Positions 42,216 to 52,071 are shown, counted from the first letter of the stretch. The stretch: 64,000 nt of DNA from Chitinophagaceae bacterium (GCA_021151685.1 JAGKWS010000004.1:1-64000), one strand, 5' to 3'. Made by a program: numbers and translations. The notes: generated from the letters alone by a model not told the origin.

Positions 42216-45200
42216 ATGAAAAAACTGATTCCTACCCTTGTCTTGTTTCTTAACTATGGTATACCCACTGCATGGGCTAAAGTGGAAGACTGCATAGTAA
42301 ATAAGTCTGAAGTATATAATGGTTACATTGTTCGTAAATTTTCGTTGCAAACTACCGAAACACCGGAAGTAGTGTTGGAAGACGAGCATTTTGCACCAGT
42401 GGCCAGCAGTGCCGCCACAAACATAGCTACTGGTATACAAGTCTCTGTAGGTATGGAAAAGAAGCAGCCGATAGCTGTGGTGCGCATACCGGCATATGTA
42501 AAAGATGCATCGGGCAATGTGCAGATGCGTACCAGTTTTAGGTTGCGAATTTCTGAAAAGGAAGCTGCAACCATAACTACTGCTGCCAAACCTACGGGTA
42601 GCGATGTGAGGGAGTCTGCACTGAATACGGGTACCTGGTATCGCATTGGCATAACCCGTACAGGTTTTTTCAAAATTACTTCTTCCTTCATTAGCTCTAT
42701 GGGGGTAAACCCCGCGCAGGTCAATCCGGCCAATATTCGCATATATGGTAATGGTGGGCGTATGCTGCCCGAGCAAAATTTCTTGCCCCGCGCTTCCGAC
42801 CTTGTAGAGAATGCTATAGAAGTACGTGACGATGGTAATGGTATTATGAACGAGGGTGACTATGCTGTATTTTACGGCATGGGGCCCACTGGTTGGGATG
42901 CGGATAGTGCTAACGACAAGTTTGTACACCAGAAAAATTTGTATTCCGACACGGCTTATTATTTTATTACATTTGATAAAGGGGCAGGCAAACGCGTAGC
43001 GACGCAAAATGCTACAGGCACCGGCAATACTACTGTTACCGAGTACAGCTTTTATGATGTGTGGGAAAAGGATCTGGTGAACCCTGCCGGGTATGGCAAA
43101 AACTGGTACGGCGAGCAGTTCAATCCGCTTGCAGGCAACCTTACGCAAAACTTTCCAATTTCTTTCGGTAGTCAGGCATCGCGTACCAAAATAAAGCTGA
43201 GTGCCGGATTGCAGGGAAATGCGCCCTGTAGTTTCAATTTTTCTGTGAATGGAGTTTATACAGGCAATTTGCCCATCAATACTGGTGTGAGTGAGAATGT
43301 GGCTATGGTATACCGTAGTGGCGAGTGGACTACCACCACGCCTGCTACCGGTGCCAACATATCTATGACATTTGTGCCGACATCTGGTGCTGTAGGCTAC
43401 CTTGACTACATAGAGGTAAACGCACGTTGCCAGTTGGCCATTACTGCCGACCAGCTATCTTTCCGCGACATCAGAAGTTATGGTGTGGGTAAAGTAGCCA
43501 CTTATCAGTTGCAGGGTGCCAATGGCAATACCCGCGTGTGGGATGTGACAGACCCGTACAATGCTGTAAGGCTCAACGGTAGTTTGGGCGGTAGTACCTA
43601 CACTTTTACGCAGGATGCTGCTATACTGCACGAGTTTGCCGCTACCAACAGCGACAACCTTTACACCCCTGTTTATTCTGGTACAGTGGGCAATCAGAAC
43701 CTGCATGGGTTGGGGCCGGTTGATAACATTATTGTCAGCCACCCATTGTTTGTGCCCTATGCCGAGGATTTGGCCAACTATCACCGCACACACGACAATA
43801 TGCGGGTAATAGTGGTAACACCACAAGCCATATACAACGAATTTTCGTCGGGGGCACAAGACATCAGTGCCATACGCGACTTTGTGAAGATGTTCTACGA
43901 CCGTGCCGGTACCGATGTATCGCAGATGCCACAATACCTTACCTTGTTTGGTGCCGCATCATACGATTACAAAGACAGATTGCCCAATAACTCGAATTTT
44001 GTACCTGTTTTTGAGTCGGCCGAATCTTCGCTGAGCCTTGCAGCCTTTATGACCGATGATTTTTATGGATTTCTTGACGACAGAGAATATATAGAGGATG
44101 TGCTGAAGCTGAATGTGCTGGATATAGGTATAGGGCGGTTGCCTGCGCGCAATGTGCAGGATGCGGCTACACTGGTAGCCAAAATAAAGGGATATAAATC
44201 GCCTGCAACTCTGGGGCCATGGCGGCTGGCATCTACCATAGTGGCCGATAATGCGGATGGTGCCGGCGACCATATGAATGATGGAGAGGAAATGGCAGCA
44301 CACATTACGGCTACTACGCACAACCTGTATAACCACGGTAAAATATACATTGATGCCATTCCGGTTATTAGTACGCCGGCGGGGCCGCGGTGCCCCAATG
44401 GCAGTGCGGCACTTTCGGACAGGGTGTATAAGGGTACCATGCTCATTAACTACAGTGGCCATGGCAATACACAGGTATGGGCCGAGGAGCGTCTGCTGAC
44501 TCCGGATGACTTCAATAAGTGGAATAATGCCAATATGCTACCATTTATGGTGACAGCCACCTGCGATTATGGTCAGTACGATCATCCCCAATATGTATCG
44601 GCCGGTGAGCAGCAAGTTTTGCACAAGGGTGGTGGTGTTATTTCTATGCTTACCACCACGGCTGCAGTATATGCTACCTACAACAATCCGCTGAATGAAC
44701 TGTATCTGAAAACACAACTTACACAGAAGAGCGATGGTAAGTGGCATAGCTTTGGTGAAGCTGCCCGTATTGGTAAAAATGCCACTTACGCCATTTCTGT
44801 AAATGGCAGCCAACTGGCCAATTACCGCAAGTTTGCGTTGCTTGGCGACCCTGCACTTACTCCTAACTTCCCCGAGTATTTTGTAGCAGTAGACAGCGTG
44901 ACCGATGTAGCCATTAACGAACCTGCCGATACCATAAAGGCACTGGGTGCCTACCGGGTTACCGGGCACCTGCACAATGCCAATGGTGCCTTGTTGTCGG
45001 ACTTTAATGGCATTTTGTCGGCTTCCATATTCGACAAACCCCGCACCATAACTACCATTACAGCTGCCAACAAAACCTTTAAGCTACAAGATAATCTGGT
45101 ATACAAGGGGAAAGTGAGTGTGACTGGTGGCCGCTATACCTATACATTTATAGCTCCCAAAGACATAAATTATAACTATGGTACGGGCAAAATAAGCTCT

Positions 45201-45944
45201 TATGCGCATAATGGCGTTACCGATGGTGCTGGTGCCGATACGTCTGTAACCATTGGTGGTTTCTCGGACAATCCGGTTTACAGCGATGTTGCCCCTATTG
45301 TGAAGCCATACATCAGCGATAGTATGTTTCAGAATGGTGGGGTGACGGGTACCAATACATCTTTGTACGTAGCACTGTACTCAGAAACGGGCATCAATGT
45401 GTCTGGCAACAAGCTGGGGCACGACCTTACTGCCGTACTGGATGGCAATATTGAGCAACCCTATATATTGAACGATTACTATGAGACTGCCCCCAATACC
45501 TACCAGCGAGGTTTTGTTAATTTTCCTATTAATGGTATACCCAATGGCCGTCACACCATCAGGGTAAAGGCATGGGATGTAAACAACAACTCGGGCGAGG
45601 GTACGGTAGACTTTGTAGTGATGGATGGTAAGGTAATGGCCATAGAAAATTTGGGCAATTACCCCAACCCTTTCAGCAACTTTACCCGTTTTGTATTTGA
45701 GCATAACCACCCCGATGAAGAACTGGATGTAAAAATCAACATTTACAATGCAGCCGGTGCGCAGGTAAGAGGTATAGAGCAACAGTTTACCCCCAGTGGT
45801 AGCCGTTCTGCCGAAATTACGTGGGATGGCACCACCGATAATGGTGAAATATTGCCATCGGGCATGTATGTTTATCGTCTGATGATAACAACTTCCAAAG
45901 GTTATCACTCATCGGCATACCAAAAAATGGTGATTGTGCGTTAA
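42216..45944 (+). CDS. porU: Type IX secretion system sortase PorU
   Basis: PorU is the cell-surface C25-type cysteine protease that removes the C-terminal sorting domain of T9SS cargo and joins the cargo to lipopolysaccharide. The 1,242-residue product has an exported N-terminus (MKKLIPTLVLFLNYGIPTAWA). A peptidase domain carries catalytic His749 in NYSGHGN and Cys783 in VTATCDYG, a 34-residue spacing as expected for C25. A C-terminal domain of the sorting-domain type (YPNPFSNFTRFVFEHNH...SGMYVYRLMITT) follows. The frame is open from 42183, but MKKLIPTL is the natural signal-peptide start. porV follows after 86 bases with its own strong promoter. Confidence 0.94.
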   Translation: MKKLIPTLVLFLNYGIPTAWAKVEDCIVNKSEVYNGYIVRKFSLQTTETPEVVLEDEHFAPVASSAATNIATGIQVSVGMEKKQPIAVVRIPAYVKDASGNVQMRTSFRLRISEKEAATITTAAKPTGSDVRESALNTGTWYRIGITRTGFFKITSSFISSMGVNPAQVNPANIRIYGNGGRMLPEQNFLPRASDLVENAIEVRDDGNGIMNEGDYAVFYGMGPTGWDADSANDKFVHQKNLYSDTAYYFITFDKGAGKRVATQNATGTGNTTVTEYSFYDVWEKDLVNPAGYGKNWYGEQFNPLAGNLTQNFPISFGSQASRTKIKLSAGLQGNAPCSFNFSVNGVYTGNLPINTGVSENVAMVYRSGEWTTTTPATGANISMTFVPTSGAVGYLDYIEVNARCQLAITADQLSFRDIRSYGVGKVATYQLQGANGNTRVWDVTDPYNAVRLNGSLGGSTYTFTQDAAILHEFAATNSDNLYTPVYSGTVGNQNLHGLGPVDNIIVSHPLFVPYAEDLANYHRTHDNMRVIVVTPQAIYNEFSSGAQDISAIRDFVKMFYDRAGTDVSQMPQYLTLFGAASYDYKDRLPNNSNFVPVFESAESSLSLAAFMTDDFYGFLDDREYIEDVLKLNVLDIGIGRLPARNVQDAATLVAKIKGYKSPATLGPWRLASTIVADNADGAGDHMNDGEEMAAHITATTHNLYNHGKIYIDAIPVISTPAGPRCPNGSAALSDRVYKGTMLINYSGHGNTQVWAEERLLTPDDFNKWNNANMLPFMVTATCDYGQYDHPQYVSAGEQQVLHKGGGVISMLTTTAAVYATYNNPLNELYLKTQLTQKSDGKWHSFGEAARIGKNATYAISVNGSQLANYRKFALLGDPALTPNFPEYFVAVDSVTDVAINEPADTIKALGAYRVTGHLHNANGALLSDFNGILSASIFDKPRTITTITAANKTFKLQDNLVYKGKVSVTGGRYTYTFIAPKDINYNYGTGKISSYAHNGVTDGAGADTSVTIGGFSDNPVYSDVAPIVKPYISDSMFQNGGVTGTNTSLYVALYSETGINVSGNKLGHDLTAVLDGNIEQPYILNDYYETAPNTYQRGFVNFPINGIPNGRHTIRVKAWDVNNNSGEGTVDFVVMDGKVMAIENLGNYPNPFSNFTRFVFEHNHPDEELDVKINIYNAAGAQVRGIEQQFTPSGSRSAEITWDGTTDNGEILPSGMYVYRLMITTSKGYHSSAYQKMVIVR

Positions 45945-45966
45945 GCTTTTGATAGCAATATTTTTG

Positions 45967-45997
45967 TTGACGAAATGGGTGAAAAAGAATATTTTTG
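45967..45997 (+). promoter_or_regulatory. Canonical promoter TTG-N20-TATTTTTG of porV
   Basis: TTG at 45967-45969, a 20-base spacer and TATTTTTG at 45990-45997 match the Bacteroidota consensus exactly. It lies 33 bases before the porV ATG at 46031 and supports that start over the upstream frame from 45995. Confidence 0.8.
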
Positions 45998-46030
45998 CTC
46001 AACATTAGATTAAATATAATAAATCAAACA

Positions 46031-47224
46031 ATGTCGAAAAACCTCGGTATATCAGGATTGTTGTTGCTTGCTGGCATGTCAGCGTCGCAGGTTATGGCAC
46101 AGTCCAGTACAAACCTCAATGGAACATCTGCGTCATTTGTTACCACCGCGGTTCCTTTTTTGCGCATTTCGCCCGATGCCCGTTCCGGAGCTATGGGTGA
46201 TGCAGGTATAGCACTCTCACCAGACCCCAACTCACAGTATTGGAATGTTGCAAAAATGCCATTTACCGAAAAGTCTTATGGTGTATCGGCTACCTACACG
46301 CCATGGCTTAAGGATCTGGTGCCAGATATTTTTCTTGCCTACCTCTCTGGTTATGCCAAGTTTGGCGAAGAGCAAGAGCAGGCGGTGAGTGCATCTATGC
46401 GTTATTTTTCGTTGGGTAATATCAATTATACCGACATACAGGGCAATGGCATAGGTACTGGTATGCCCCGCGAATATGCTTTCGATTTCGGCTATTCCCG
46501 TCGCCTGTCAGATAATCTGTCTGCCGGGTTGACAATGCGTTACATTCGCTCTGCAATAGCATCGGGTGTTACCTACACTACTACCGGTGGCGATTATAAG
46601 CCCGGTAATGCATTTGGTGCCGACCTCGGTGTGTTTTACACCAAAACAACAGAAAAAGAAGAGTACCATGCCAATACCTTCAACTTTGGTGCGGTTATCA
46701 GCAACCTGGGTTCAAAGATTACGTACAATTCTACCCGTCGCGATTTCATACCCATGAATCTGGGTATAGGTACGGCCTACACTATGCAGTTGGATGCGTA
46801 TAACAAAATCACCTTTGCGCTTGATTTGAATAAGCTATTGGTGCCTGCCTTGACCACAAGTGGTGCCGATACTGCTATTTCGGTGCCAAGTGGTATCATC
46901 AAGTCGTTTACCACCGGCGACCAATTGGCACAAATAAATGTTGCTGCCGGTGCTGAGTACTGGTATCAGAATACGTTTGCGGTACGTGCCGGTTATTTTT
47001 ACGAAAACAAGAACAATGGCGACCGCCAGTACCTTACTACCGGTATTGGTATCAAGTACAATGTGTTCCAGTTGCATGCTTCTTACCTGGTGCCACAAGG
47101 TTCAGGTATCAATCGCAACCCATTGTCTAATACATTGCGTTTTACACTTACTTTCGAGTTTGATAACCTTGGTACAGGTGGTAGCGATGAGCCTGTAGAA
47201 AGTGAGGCTCCTACACAAAACTAA
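46031..47224 (+). CDS. porV: Type IX secretion outer-membrane protein PorV
   Basis: PorV (LptO) is a 14-stranded FadL-like barrel that carries secreted cargo from the Sov/SprA pore to the PorU attachment complex. The 397-residue product starts MSKNLGISGLLLLAGMSASQVMAQ (signal peptide). It has the family N-terminus PFLRISPDARSGAMGDAGIALSPDPNSQYWNVAKMPF, then YTPWLKDLVPDIFLAYLSGYAKF and strands through to LRFTLTFEFDN. The frame is open to 45995 but the promoter decides 46031. A terminator follows at 47250. Confidence 0.95.
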   Translation: MSKNLGISGLLLLAGMSASQVMAQSSTNLNGTSASFVTTAVPFLRISPDARSGAMGDAGIALSPDPNSQYWNVAKMPFTEKSYGVSATYTPWLKDLVPDIFLAYLSGYAKFGEEQEQAVSASMRYFSLGNINYTDIQGNGIGTGMPREYAFDFGYSRRLSDNLSAGLTMRYIRSAIASGVTYTTTGGDYKPGNAFGADLGVFYTKTTEKEEYHANTFNFGAVISNLGSKITYNSTRRDFIPMNLGIGTAYTMQLDAYNKITFALDLNKLLVPALTTSGADTAISVPSGIIKSFTTGDQLAQINVAAGAEYWYQNTFAVRAGYFYENKNNGDRQYLTTGIGIKYNVFQLHASYLVPQGSGINRNPLSNTLRFTLTFEFDNLGTGGSDEPVESEAPTQN

Positions 47225-47249
47225 TACCACGGTATTGCCATATTTACAG

Positions 47250-47287
47250 AAAGGAAAATCCCGGTTGCAGCCGGGATTTTCCTTTTT
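47250..47287 (+). terminator. Terminator of porV
   Basis: A perfect 15-base stem (AAAGGAAAATCCCGG with its complement) and a 6-base loop ending in TTTTT. It closes the porU-porV unit. Confidence 0.88.
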
Positions 47288-47336
47288 ATATTCAGTTGTA
47301 TATTTTGTTGCGAGTAGTGCTTGTGGCACTATCAAA

Positions 47337-47864
47337 TTAGTGCTGAAACAGGAAGATAACTATCGTAAAGCCACCCTTGTCTTTGTTGTACAGCACCTCC
47401 ATGGTTACGTGTGGGGGTAAGTCTTTGACTGTGGTGCCTTCTTTGGGTTCGCCAATGTCTTTCATAAACACAACCTTCTTAAAGTCGCCAAGCCCGGCAG
47501 TCACATTTTCCTGAAGGGTCATTTTGTAGCCTTTGGGTCCGAGGCAGTCGGCCAGTTTCTGCTTATACTCTTCGTAGTAGGGTTGCAGTTTTTCTTTGTC
47601 TGACGACTGAAAGATAGCAGCCTCGTAAAACAACCCCATAGACTGCACCAAGCGGTAACCAATACTGCCCGGTAGCTTAATGGTACTGGCCCACATGGTG
47701 GCATTCATGTTCGACTCCATCATTCTTCCCTTTATGTTGCGGAAGTCTTGTGGTGCATCGGCCAGTATTGTGTTTACCCCCTCGCAAAAGGTAGTTTGTG
47801 CGTGTGATGCATAGCATGCAGCCACAGATGCAGCCAATAGTAATAACGTTTGTTTCAGAAACAT
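47337..47864 (-). CDS. Small secreted protein of unknown function
   Basis: A 175-residue protein with a clear signal peptide (MFLKQTLLLLAASVAACYASHAQ). The mature part is about 152 residues with two Cys (FCEGV near 26, LADCLG near 108) and no motif that I recognise. Pieces include ILADAPQDFRNIKGRMM, LQENVTAGLGDFKKVVFMKD and a C-terminal VTMEVLYNKDKGGFTIVIFLFQH. It lies alone on the - strand between porV and tadA. It may be periplasmic. It is a real gene by its signal peptide and consistent codon use. Confidence 0.75.
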   Translation of the reverse strand: MFLKQTLLLLAASVAACYASHAQTTFCEGVNTILADAPQDFRNIKGRMMESNMNATMWASTIKLPGSIGYRLVQSMGLFYEAAIFQSSDKEKLQPYYEEYKQKLADCLGPKGYKMTLQENVTAGLGDFKKVVFMKDIGEPKEGTTVKDLPPHVTMEVLYNKDKGGFTIVIFLFQH

Positions 47865-48007
47865 ACTGCAATATAAGCGTTACCCGGTACGATGGCAAAA
47901 TAAAGAAGTGTTAATATGCCTATGTGTAGGTTGGTGCATAGATTGATAGCTATAGTGTTTGGGGGGGTCTTATACTATCTTCGTGCAGCAAATAAGTAGT
48001 ACATAGT

Positions 48008-48451
48008 ATGGAGCAGAACGATGAATATTACATGCGGCAGGCCCTGCGCGAAGCCCGGTTGGCTTACGATGCAGGAGAGGTGCCTGTAGGAGCTGTGGTA
48101 GTAGCCGGAGGTAAGATTCTGGCCCGTGGCCACAATCAGGTAGAGCGGCTGAACGACTGCACTGCCCATGCCGAGATGATAGCCCTTACGGCTGCCTTCA
48201 ATGGTTTGGGGGCCAAGTACCTGCCCGATGCTACACTGTACGTAACGGTAGAGCCATGCCTTATGTGCTGTGGTGCCCTATACTGGTCTAAGATTGGCCG
48301 GATAGTATATGGCACTGCCGATGCCAAAAATGGCTATCGCAGGGTTGCAGGGGAACAATGGCCCTTTCATCCCAAGACCGAGCTTACAGATGGGCTGCTG
48401 GCCAATGAATGTGCCCAGCTAATGAAAGACTTTTTTGCTGCGCGCCGGTAA
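48008..48451 (+). CDS. tadA: tRNA-specific adenosine deaminase TadA
   Basis: TadA converts A34 to inosine in the anticodon of tRNA-Arg(ACG), using a catalytic zinc. The 147-residue product has the zinc-ligand and proton-shuttle motif AHAEMIAL (His, Glu) near residue 55 and PCLMCCGAL (two Cys) near residue 86. EVPVGAVVV, GRIVYGTADAKNGY and a C-terminal MKDFFAARR are also typical. The length is normal. It is convergent with the type B cargo gene, 14 bases apart. Confidence 0.93.
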   Translation: MEQNDEYYMRQALREARLAYDAGEVPVGAVVVAGGKILARGHNQVERLNDCTAHAEMIALTAAFNGLGAKYLPDATLYVTVEPCLMCCGALYWSKIGRIVYGTADAKNGYRRVAGEQWPFHPKTELTDGLLANECAQLMKDFFAARR

Positions 48452-48465
48452 TTTCTGCGGTTGTG

Positions 48466-50847
48466 TTATCGGATGAGGGTTATGTCGCCCGCCAGCATCT
48501 TTCGTTCGCCATTCAGTACAAAGCTTATTTTGTAGAAGTATACGCCCACATCGGCAGGTGTTCCCTTGTACAGGCCATCCCAGCCGGCATAGATATCGTC
48601 TGTGAGAAATACATTTTCTCCAAACCTGTTGAAGATGGCTAATGTGTAACCACTATACCATTTCAGGTTGCCCTTTACCCTTGCTACGTCGTTTTTACCA
48701 TCGAAGTTGGGGGTGAATGCTGATGGAAACCAGATGTTGCATAACTCTACCTTTACCTTCACCGAATCGTCGGCTACGCAACCGGTAATGTCGGTTGCAT
48801 GCACATAATAGGTGATGTTGTCTACCGGCGAGGCCTCGGGCTCGTCGCAAATATGGCAGCTCAGGTGGTCGGGCGGCGACCATGTGAGCGTGGCGGGGTA
48901 GGTAGGGTCCATAGGGCCGGGGGTAAGGTGTATGGTTTCATCGCGGCAAATGGTGGTATCGGCTATCACCCACAAATACATGGTATGCCTGTTTACAGCA
49001 ATGGTATCGGATCTTTTGCAACCAAGATTGTCGGTAACGGTGAGCGTATAGGTACGGTTTTCGGTATCGGTGGCGGTTGGCGAAGCACAAGTGGTACAGT
49101 TGAGCCCCGTAGCTGGTGACCAGTTATACAGTGCTCCTACTGCCGTAGTGGTTGGGTAGATGGTTTCGGGGAGGCCAATGCAACGCACCACATCATCGGG
49201 CATTGTCAGTGCAAAATTGCGTACATGTACCGTTATGGTATTGGTTAGCTGGCATCCGCGTATACTTGTGCCTGTTACGGTAAAAGAAGTGGAAGCAGAC
49301 GGATATGCCGGTGTAACAGCGCAAGTGGAACACTGTACTGACGAAGTAGGTAGCCATGCATATGTTGTTGTGCCGGCACCACTGGTAATATTTGCGGTAA
49401 GCAGTATGGTGTCTCCTAAACAAATGGTGGTGTCGGTAATTGCAGTACTCGTCATTTGTTCGCGGTACACGGTTACTGTGTCTTTCACCACACAGCCGCT
49501 GTTGTCGGAAACCTGCCATATGTAGGCAGTTGTTGCCAGATTATGTGCTACTGTTACAGGGCAGGTAACACAGCTGAGGCCGGAGGAAGGTGCCCAACTA
49601 TAGTTGTATGGCGGATAAAAGCCAGTTACACTATACCCAAGGCTGATGGCGGAGGTGTCGCAAAGCATGGTGTCTCGCAGCGATAATGGTGTGAACTGCG
49701 GGGCTACCATTACAGTGTCGGTAGCGGTACAGCCTTCGGCATTGGTTACGGTAAGTATGTACTGTACCCCATAAGAAGGCGATACTGTAATGGAACTACA
49801 TGTAGCGCACGATACGCCGCCATATGAGGCACTCCAAAGGTAAGAGAGGGAAGTGCCGGGAGTAGAAACAGCAGGTGCCAGTACTACTGGTGTAGACGGG
49901 CAGAACAGTGTGTCGTGCATGGGGGTAAGGTCTATATGGGCATCGTGAATGGTAGAATACAACGTGTCGGTACAGGCATAGCCGGGTGGCTGATGTAGCA
50001 CTAATGCATAGGTGCGTGTACCTGTAGCTGGCATAGGTGTGGTGAGTATACGGGAGGTACCCAGCAGGGTTGTAAAGGAAGAATCGTACCACGAATAGCC
50101 GTAGAAGCCCAGCGGGCCTGTAAGAATGGCAGAGTCTCCTCTACAGATTTCGTTGCTGATGGCAAATACGCCACAGGTCATGTCTACATAACCATAGCCA
50201 AAGTGTGCGCCCAAACCACAATCTGTGGCTGTAAACTCGATACGCACGGTATGCCCACCCAAGCCGCTCAGGTTTAGCATGCCTGTTGTCCATGGGCGGT
50301 AGTATACCATGGTATCTATAGAAGCACGATAGAAACCCTCGGCCCCGGTATCGGCAATAAAAGAATACTCTGCACAAGGTAGTGGAGCCCCCGTGGCCGA
50401 ATCGGATGCTTTTACCTGAAAACGAGGCTGGTAGTATGCCGCATGGTAGGGTGCCTGAAACACCACTGCATACCGGTATATGAGGGCATAGGCACTGCTG
50501 CCGGTGGGTACGGTGATATAATACCGGGCACGTTCGGCACCGGAGCCGGAGGCATTGTTGCCCAATTTGAGCGAATAGGTACCACCGCCCGGTGCAACAG
50601 TTGGGAACAGGCCGTAGGGATCCATGGTGGGCGGTCCGGTTATTTGGTGGCGGGTAGGCAATGGTGGTGACGGTACCACCACTACAGGACAGCAACTGCC
50701 CGTATCGTAGTGCCAAACCGAGGTGTTGCCAAGTTCAAAGTCTATGTTGGGTGGGCAGCTGACGGTTTGAGCATGTATGCCGCTGGCATACATAACAGAG
50801 AGAAGCAAAGAAAGGAATACGGCAAAGAACGAGGGTATTCGGGTCAT
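48466..50847 (-). CDS. T9SS type B cargo with CxxC repeat modules
   Basis: A 793-residue secreted protein. It has a signal peptide (about 1-26, ending GIHAQ) and an N-terminal beta domain (about 27-230). About five to six modules of roughly 75 residues follow, each with a paired-Cys motif (SCATCSS, SCVTCPV, QCSTCAV, NCTTCAS, SCHICDE) in the setting W(S/A)Pxx...TYxxTVTDxxGC. The last 85 residues are the gliding-motility-associated C-terminal domain (type B sorting signal): FPSAFTPNFDGKNDVARVKG, LAIFNRFGENVFLTDD, WDGLYKGTPADVGVYFYKI. It probably leaves through the T9SS and acts at the surface. Function unknown. It lies near repeat copy B. Confidence 0.88.
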   Translation of the reverse strand: MTRIPSFFAVFLSLLLSVMYASGIHAQTVSCPPNIDFELGNTSVWHYDTGSCCPVVVVPSPPLPTRHQITGPPTMDPYGLFPTVAPGGGTYSLKLGNNASGSGAERARYYITVPTGSSAYALIYRYAVVFQAPYHAAYYQPRFQVKASDSATGAPLPCAEYSFIADTGAEGFYRASIDTMVYYRPWTTGMLNLSGLGGHTVRIEFTATDCGLGAHFGYGYVDMTCGVFAISNEICRGDSAILTGPLGFYGYSWYDSSFTTLLGTSRILTTPMPATGTRTYALVLHQPPGYACTDTLYSTIHDAHIDLTPMHDTLFCPSTPVVLAPAVSTPGTSLSYLWSASYGGVSCATCSSITVSPSYGVQYILTVTNAEGCTATDTVMVAPQFTPLSLRDTMLCDTSAISLGYSVTGFYPPYNYSWAPSSGLSCVTCPVTVAHNLATTAYIWQVSDNSGCVVKDTVTVYREQMTSTAITDTTICLGDTILLTANITSGAGTTTYAWLPTSSVQCSTCAVTPAYPSASTSFTVTGTSIRGCQLTNTITVHVRNFALTMPDDVVRCIGLPETIYPTTTAVGALYNWSPATGLNCTTCASPTATDTENRTYTLTVTDNLGCKRSDTIAVNRHTMYLWVIADTTICRDETIHLTPGPMDPTYPATLTWSPPDHLSCHICDEPEASPVDNITYYVHATDITGCVADDSVKVKVELCNIWFPSAFTPNFDGKNDVARVKGNLKWYSGYTLAIFNRFGENVFLTDDIYAGWDGLYKGTPADVGVYFYKISFVLNGERKMLAGDITLIR

Positions 50848-51387
50848 AAAGAGTGGTTGAGTGTGTTGGGTAATTTATTGTGGATATACCGGTTGCGACA
50901 TTGTAGTAGTAATTTATAACAATAAATGTGCCATAAAATATATGTAATCGGTGCACGATGTACTTGAACGAGTAGGGTGGGTAGGCGTGCGGTGTGGCAT
51001 CATAACGGTGTCTTTAGTGTGCGGCACCAACAAACTGTTGGCTATCAGCCCAATAGCAAGTGAGCTGCATGCATAAACAGACAGTGCGTTTTTGTTGTTG
51101 GTTGGTGAAAACACCAAAAAAGGCAAAAAATATTAATGGCCGGTTTAAGATTTATTCATTGCCTTTCTTATGGTGTTTCTGGCTGCAACTTCGTTACATT
51201 TTTCGCCATAGGAAAGGCTATGGCTGCAAAATGTGTCTGGTTTCGCTCAATAACAACGCTCATAATAAACACAAGCAATAAATCTTAAAGAGGCTCTAAA
51301 TCTTAAACAGGCTCTAATGCTCTATTGATATTGGATAGTTGGCCGTAAGTGGTGGTTTGCTGTACACACAAGCCATATGCCTGATGG
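50848..51387. other. Gap holding repeat copy B
   Basis: About 540 bases between two - strand genes. 51137-51315 is the MITE-like repeat. The 290 bases before it show no gene; the 73-codon frame at 51060-51281 is largely repeat sequence. The bases from 51316 to 51387 are the tail of the region downstream of gldD. Confidence 0.6.
51137..51315. repeat. MITE-like palindromic repeat, copy B
   Basis: A near copy of 10814-10976 in the same orientation, with about nine differences over 160 bases. The outer bases of the left end differ (AATGGCC instead of AGAGCC). The right end is duplicated: an 18-base unit (AAATCTTAAA[G/C]AGGCTCT) appears back to back at 51280-51297 and 51298-51315. Confidence 0.85.
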
Positions 51388-51975
51388 CTATCGCCACTTC
51401 AGGGTATTGAGCATATGCTCTATGTCTTGCAGGAGGAAGTCGGTAGCAGGTTTCAGCGAATCGGCATTGGGTGTTACGTCGAAGTAGAGTGCGCCGCGCA
51501 AAAAATGATGTGAGGAGTCGGTAGCGGCAAACTGGTAGCGGGTAGCGGCATTGCCACCTACGGTAAAAATCATGCACTGCACGCCATTGGGGTTGTCGAG
51601 TGCGCGGTTGTCTATATAGTCGGCACGCTCGTGGTGAAAGTAGGATAGCCCCCACGAATCGTCTATGAGTTTGTAGAATGGCGTTTCTTTCGTTATTTCC
51701 TTGTAGGTGATGTTGATGATGCCGCCCAGCTCTTTCATATACATGTTTATCCAGTATTTGTTTTGCTGGTCTTTGGTGAATACAGTGTCTTGTTGAATTT
51801 CGCAATACACGGGATATTCGAATGTATAAGGGAATCCCTCTTTGTCGAATATGCGATAACTGTGGTTGGCAGGGGTGTCTACCTTAAAATAGCCTGATGG
51901 TTTGGGGTAATAGGTTTCGGGCCGGCAGGATGCCAGAAAAAGGATAGCGACAACAGCAACTTTCAGTGGATGCAT
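51388..51975 (-). CDS. gldD: Gliding motility lipoprotein GldD
   Basis: A 195-residue lipoprotein. From the ATG at 51975 it begins MHPLKVAVVAILFLASC (lipobox LASC). YYPKPSGYFKVDTP follows, then WINMYMKELGGIINITYKEI, FYKLIDDSWGLSYFHHERADYID, and a C-terminal FLRGALYFDVTPNADSLKPATDFLLQDIEHML, all matching the GldD pattern. GldD is needed for gliding and T9SS function in Flavobacterium, but its exact role is unsettled. The frame is open to 52086, which would overlap the divergent gene; a TATCTTTA box at 51982-51989 supports 51975. Its usual partner gldE is not in the window. Confidence 0.85.
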   Translation of the reverse strand: MHPLKVAVVAILFLASCRPETYYPKPSGYFKVDTPANHSYRIFDKEGFPYTFEYPVYCEIQQDTVFTKDQQNKYWINMYMKELGGIINITYKEITKETPFYKLIDDSWGLSYFHHERADYIDNRALDNPNGVQCMIFTVGGNAATRYQFAATDSSHHFLRGALYFDVTPNADSLKPATDFLLQDIEHMLNTLKWR

Positions 51976-51981
51976 GGGGTG

Positions 51982-51989
51982 TAAAGATA
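51982..51989 (-). promoter_or_regulatory. -7 box TATCTTTA before gldD
   Basis: Read on the - strand, one base off TAnnTTTG and identical to the box at 27809; 6 bases before the ATG at 51975. It argues against the longer open frame. Confidence 0.4.
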
Positions 51990-52071
51990 ACATAACAGCA
52001 TCAATGCACGCACACCTCTGTAAATACCACGAATTTCTCCTATTTTCGCATTCCTTAAAAACACAAAAATC

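Noticed and set aside
51060..51281. 73-codon + strand frame
   Set aside because: It is mostly repeat copy B read through, matching the peptide at 10.8-10.96 kb.
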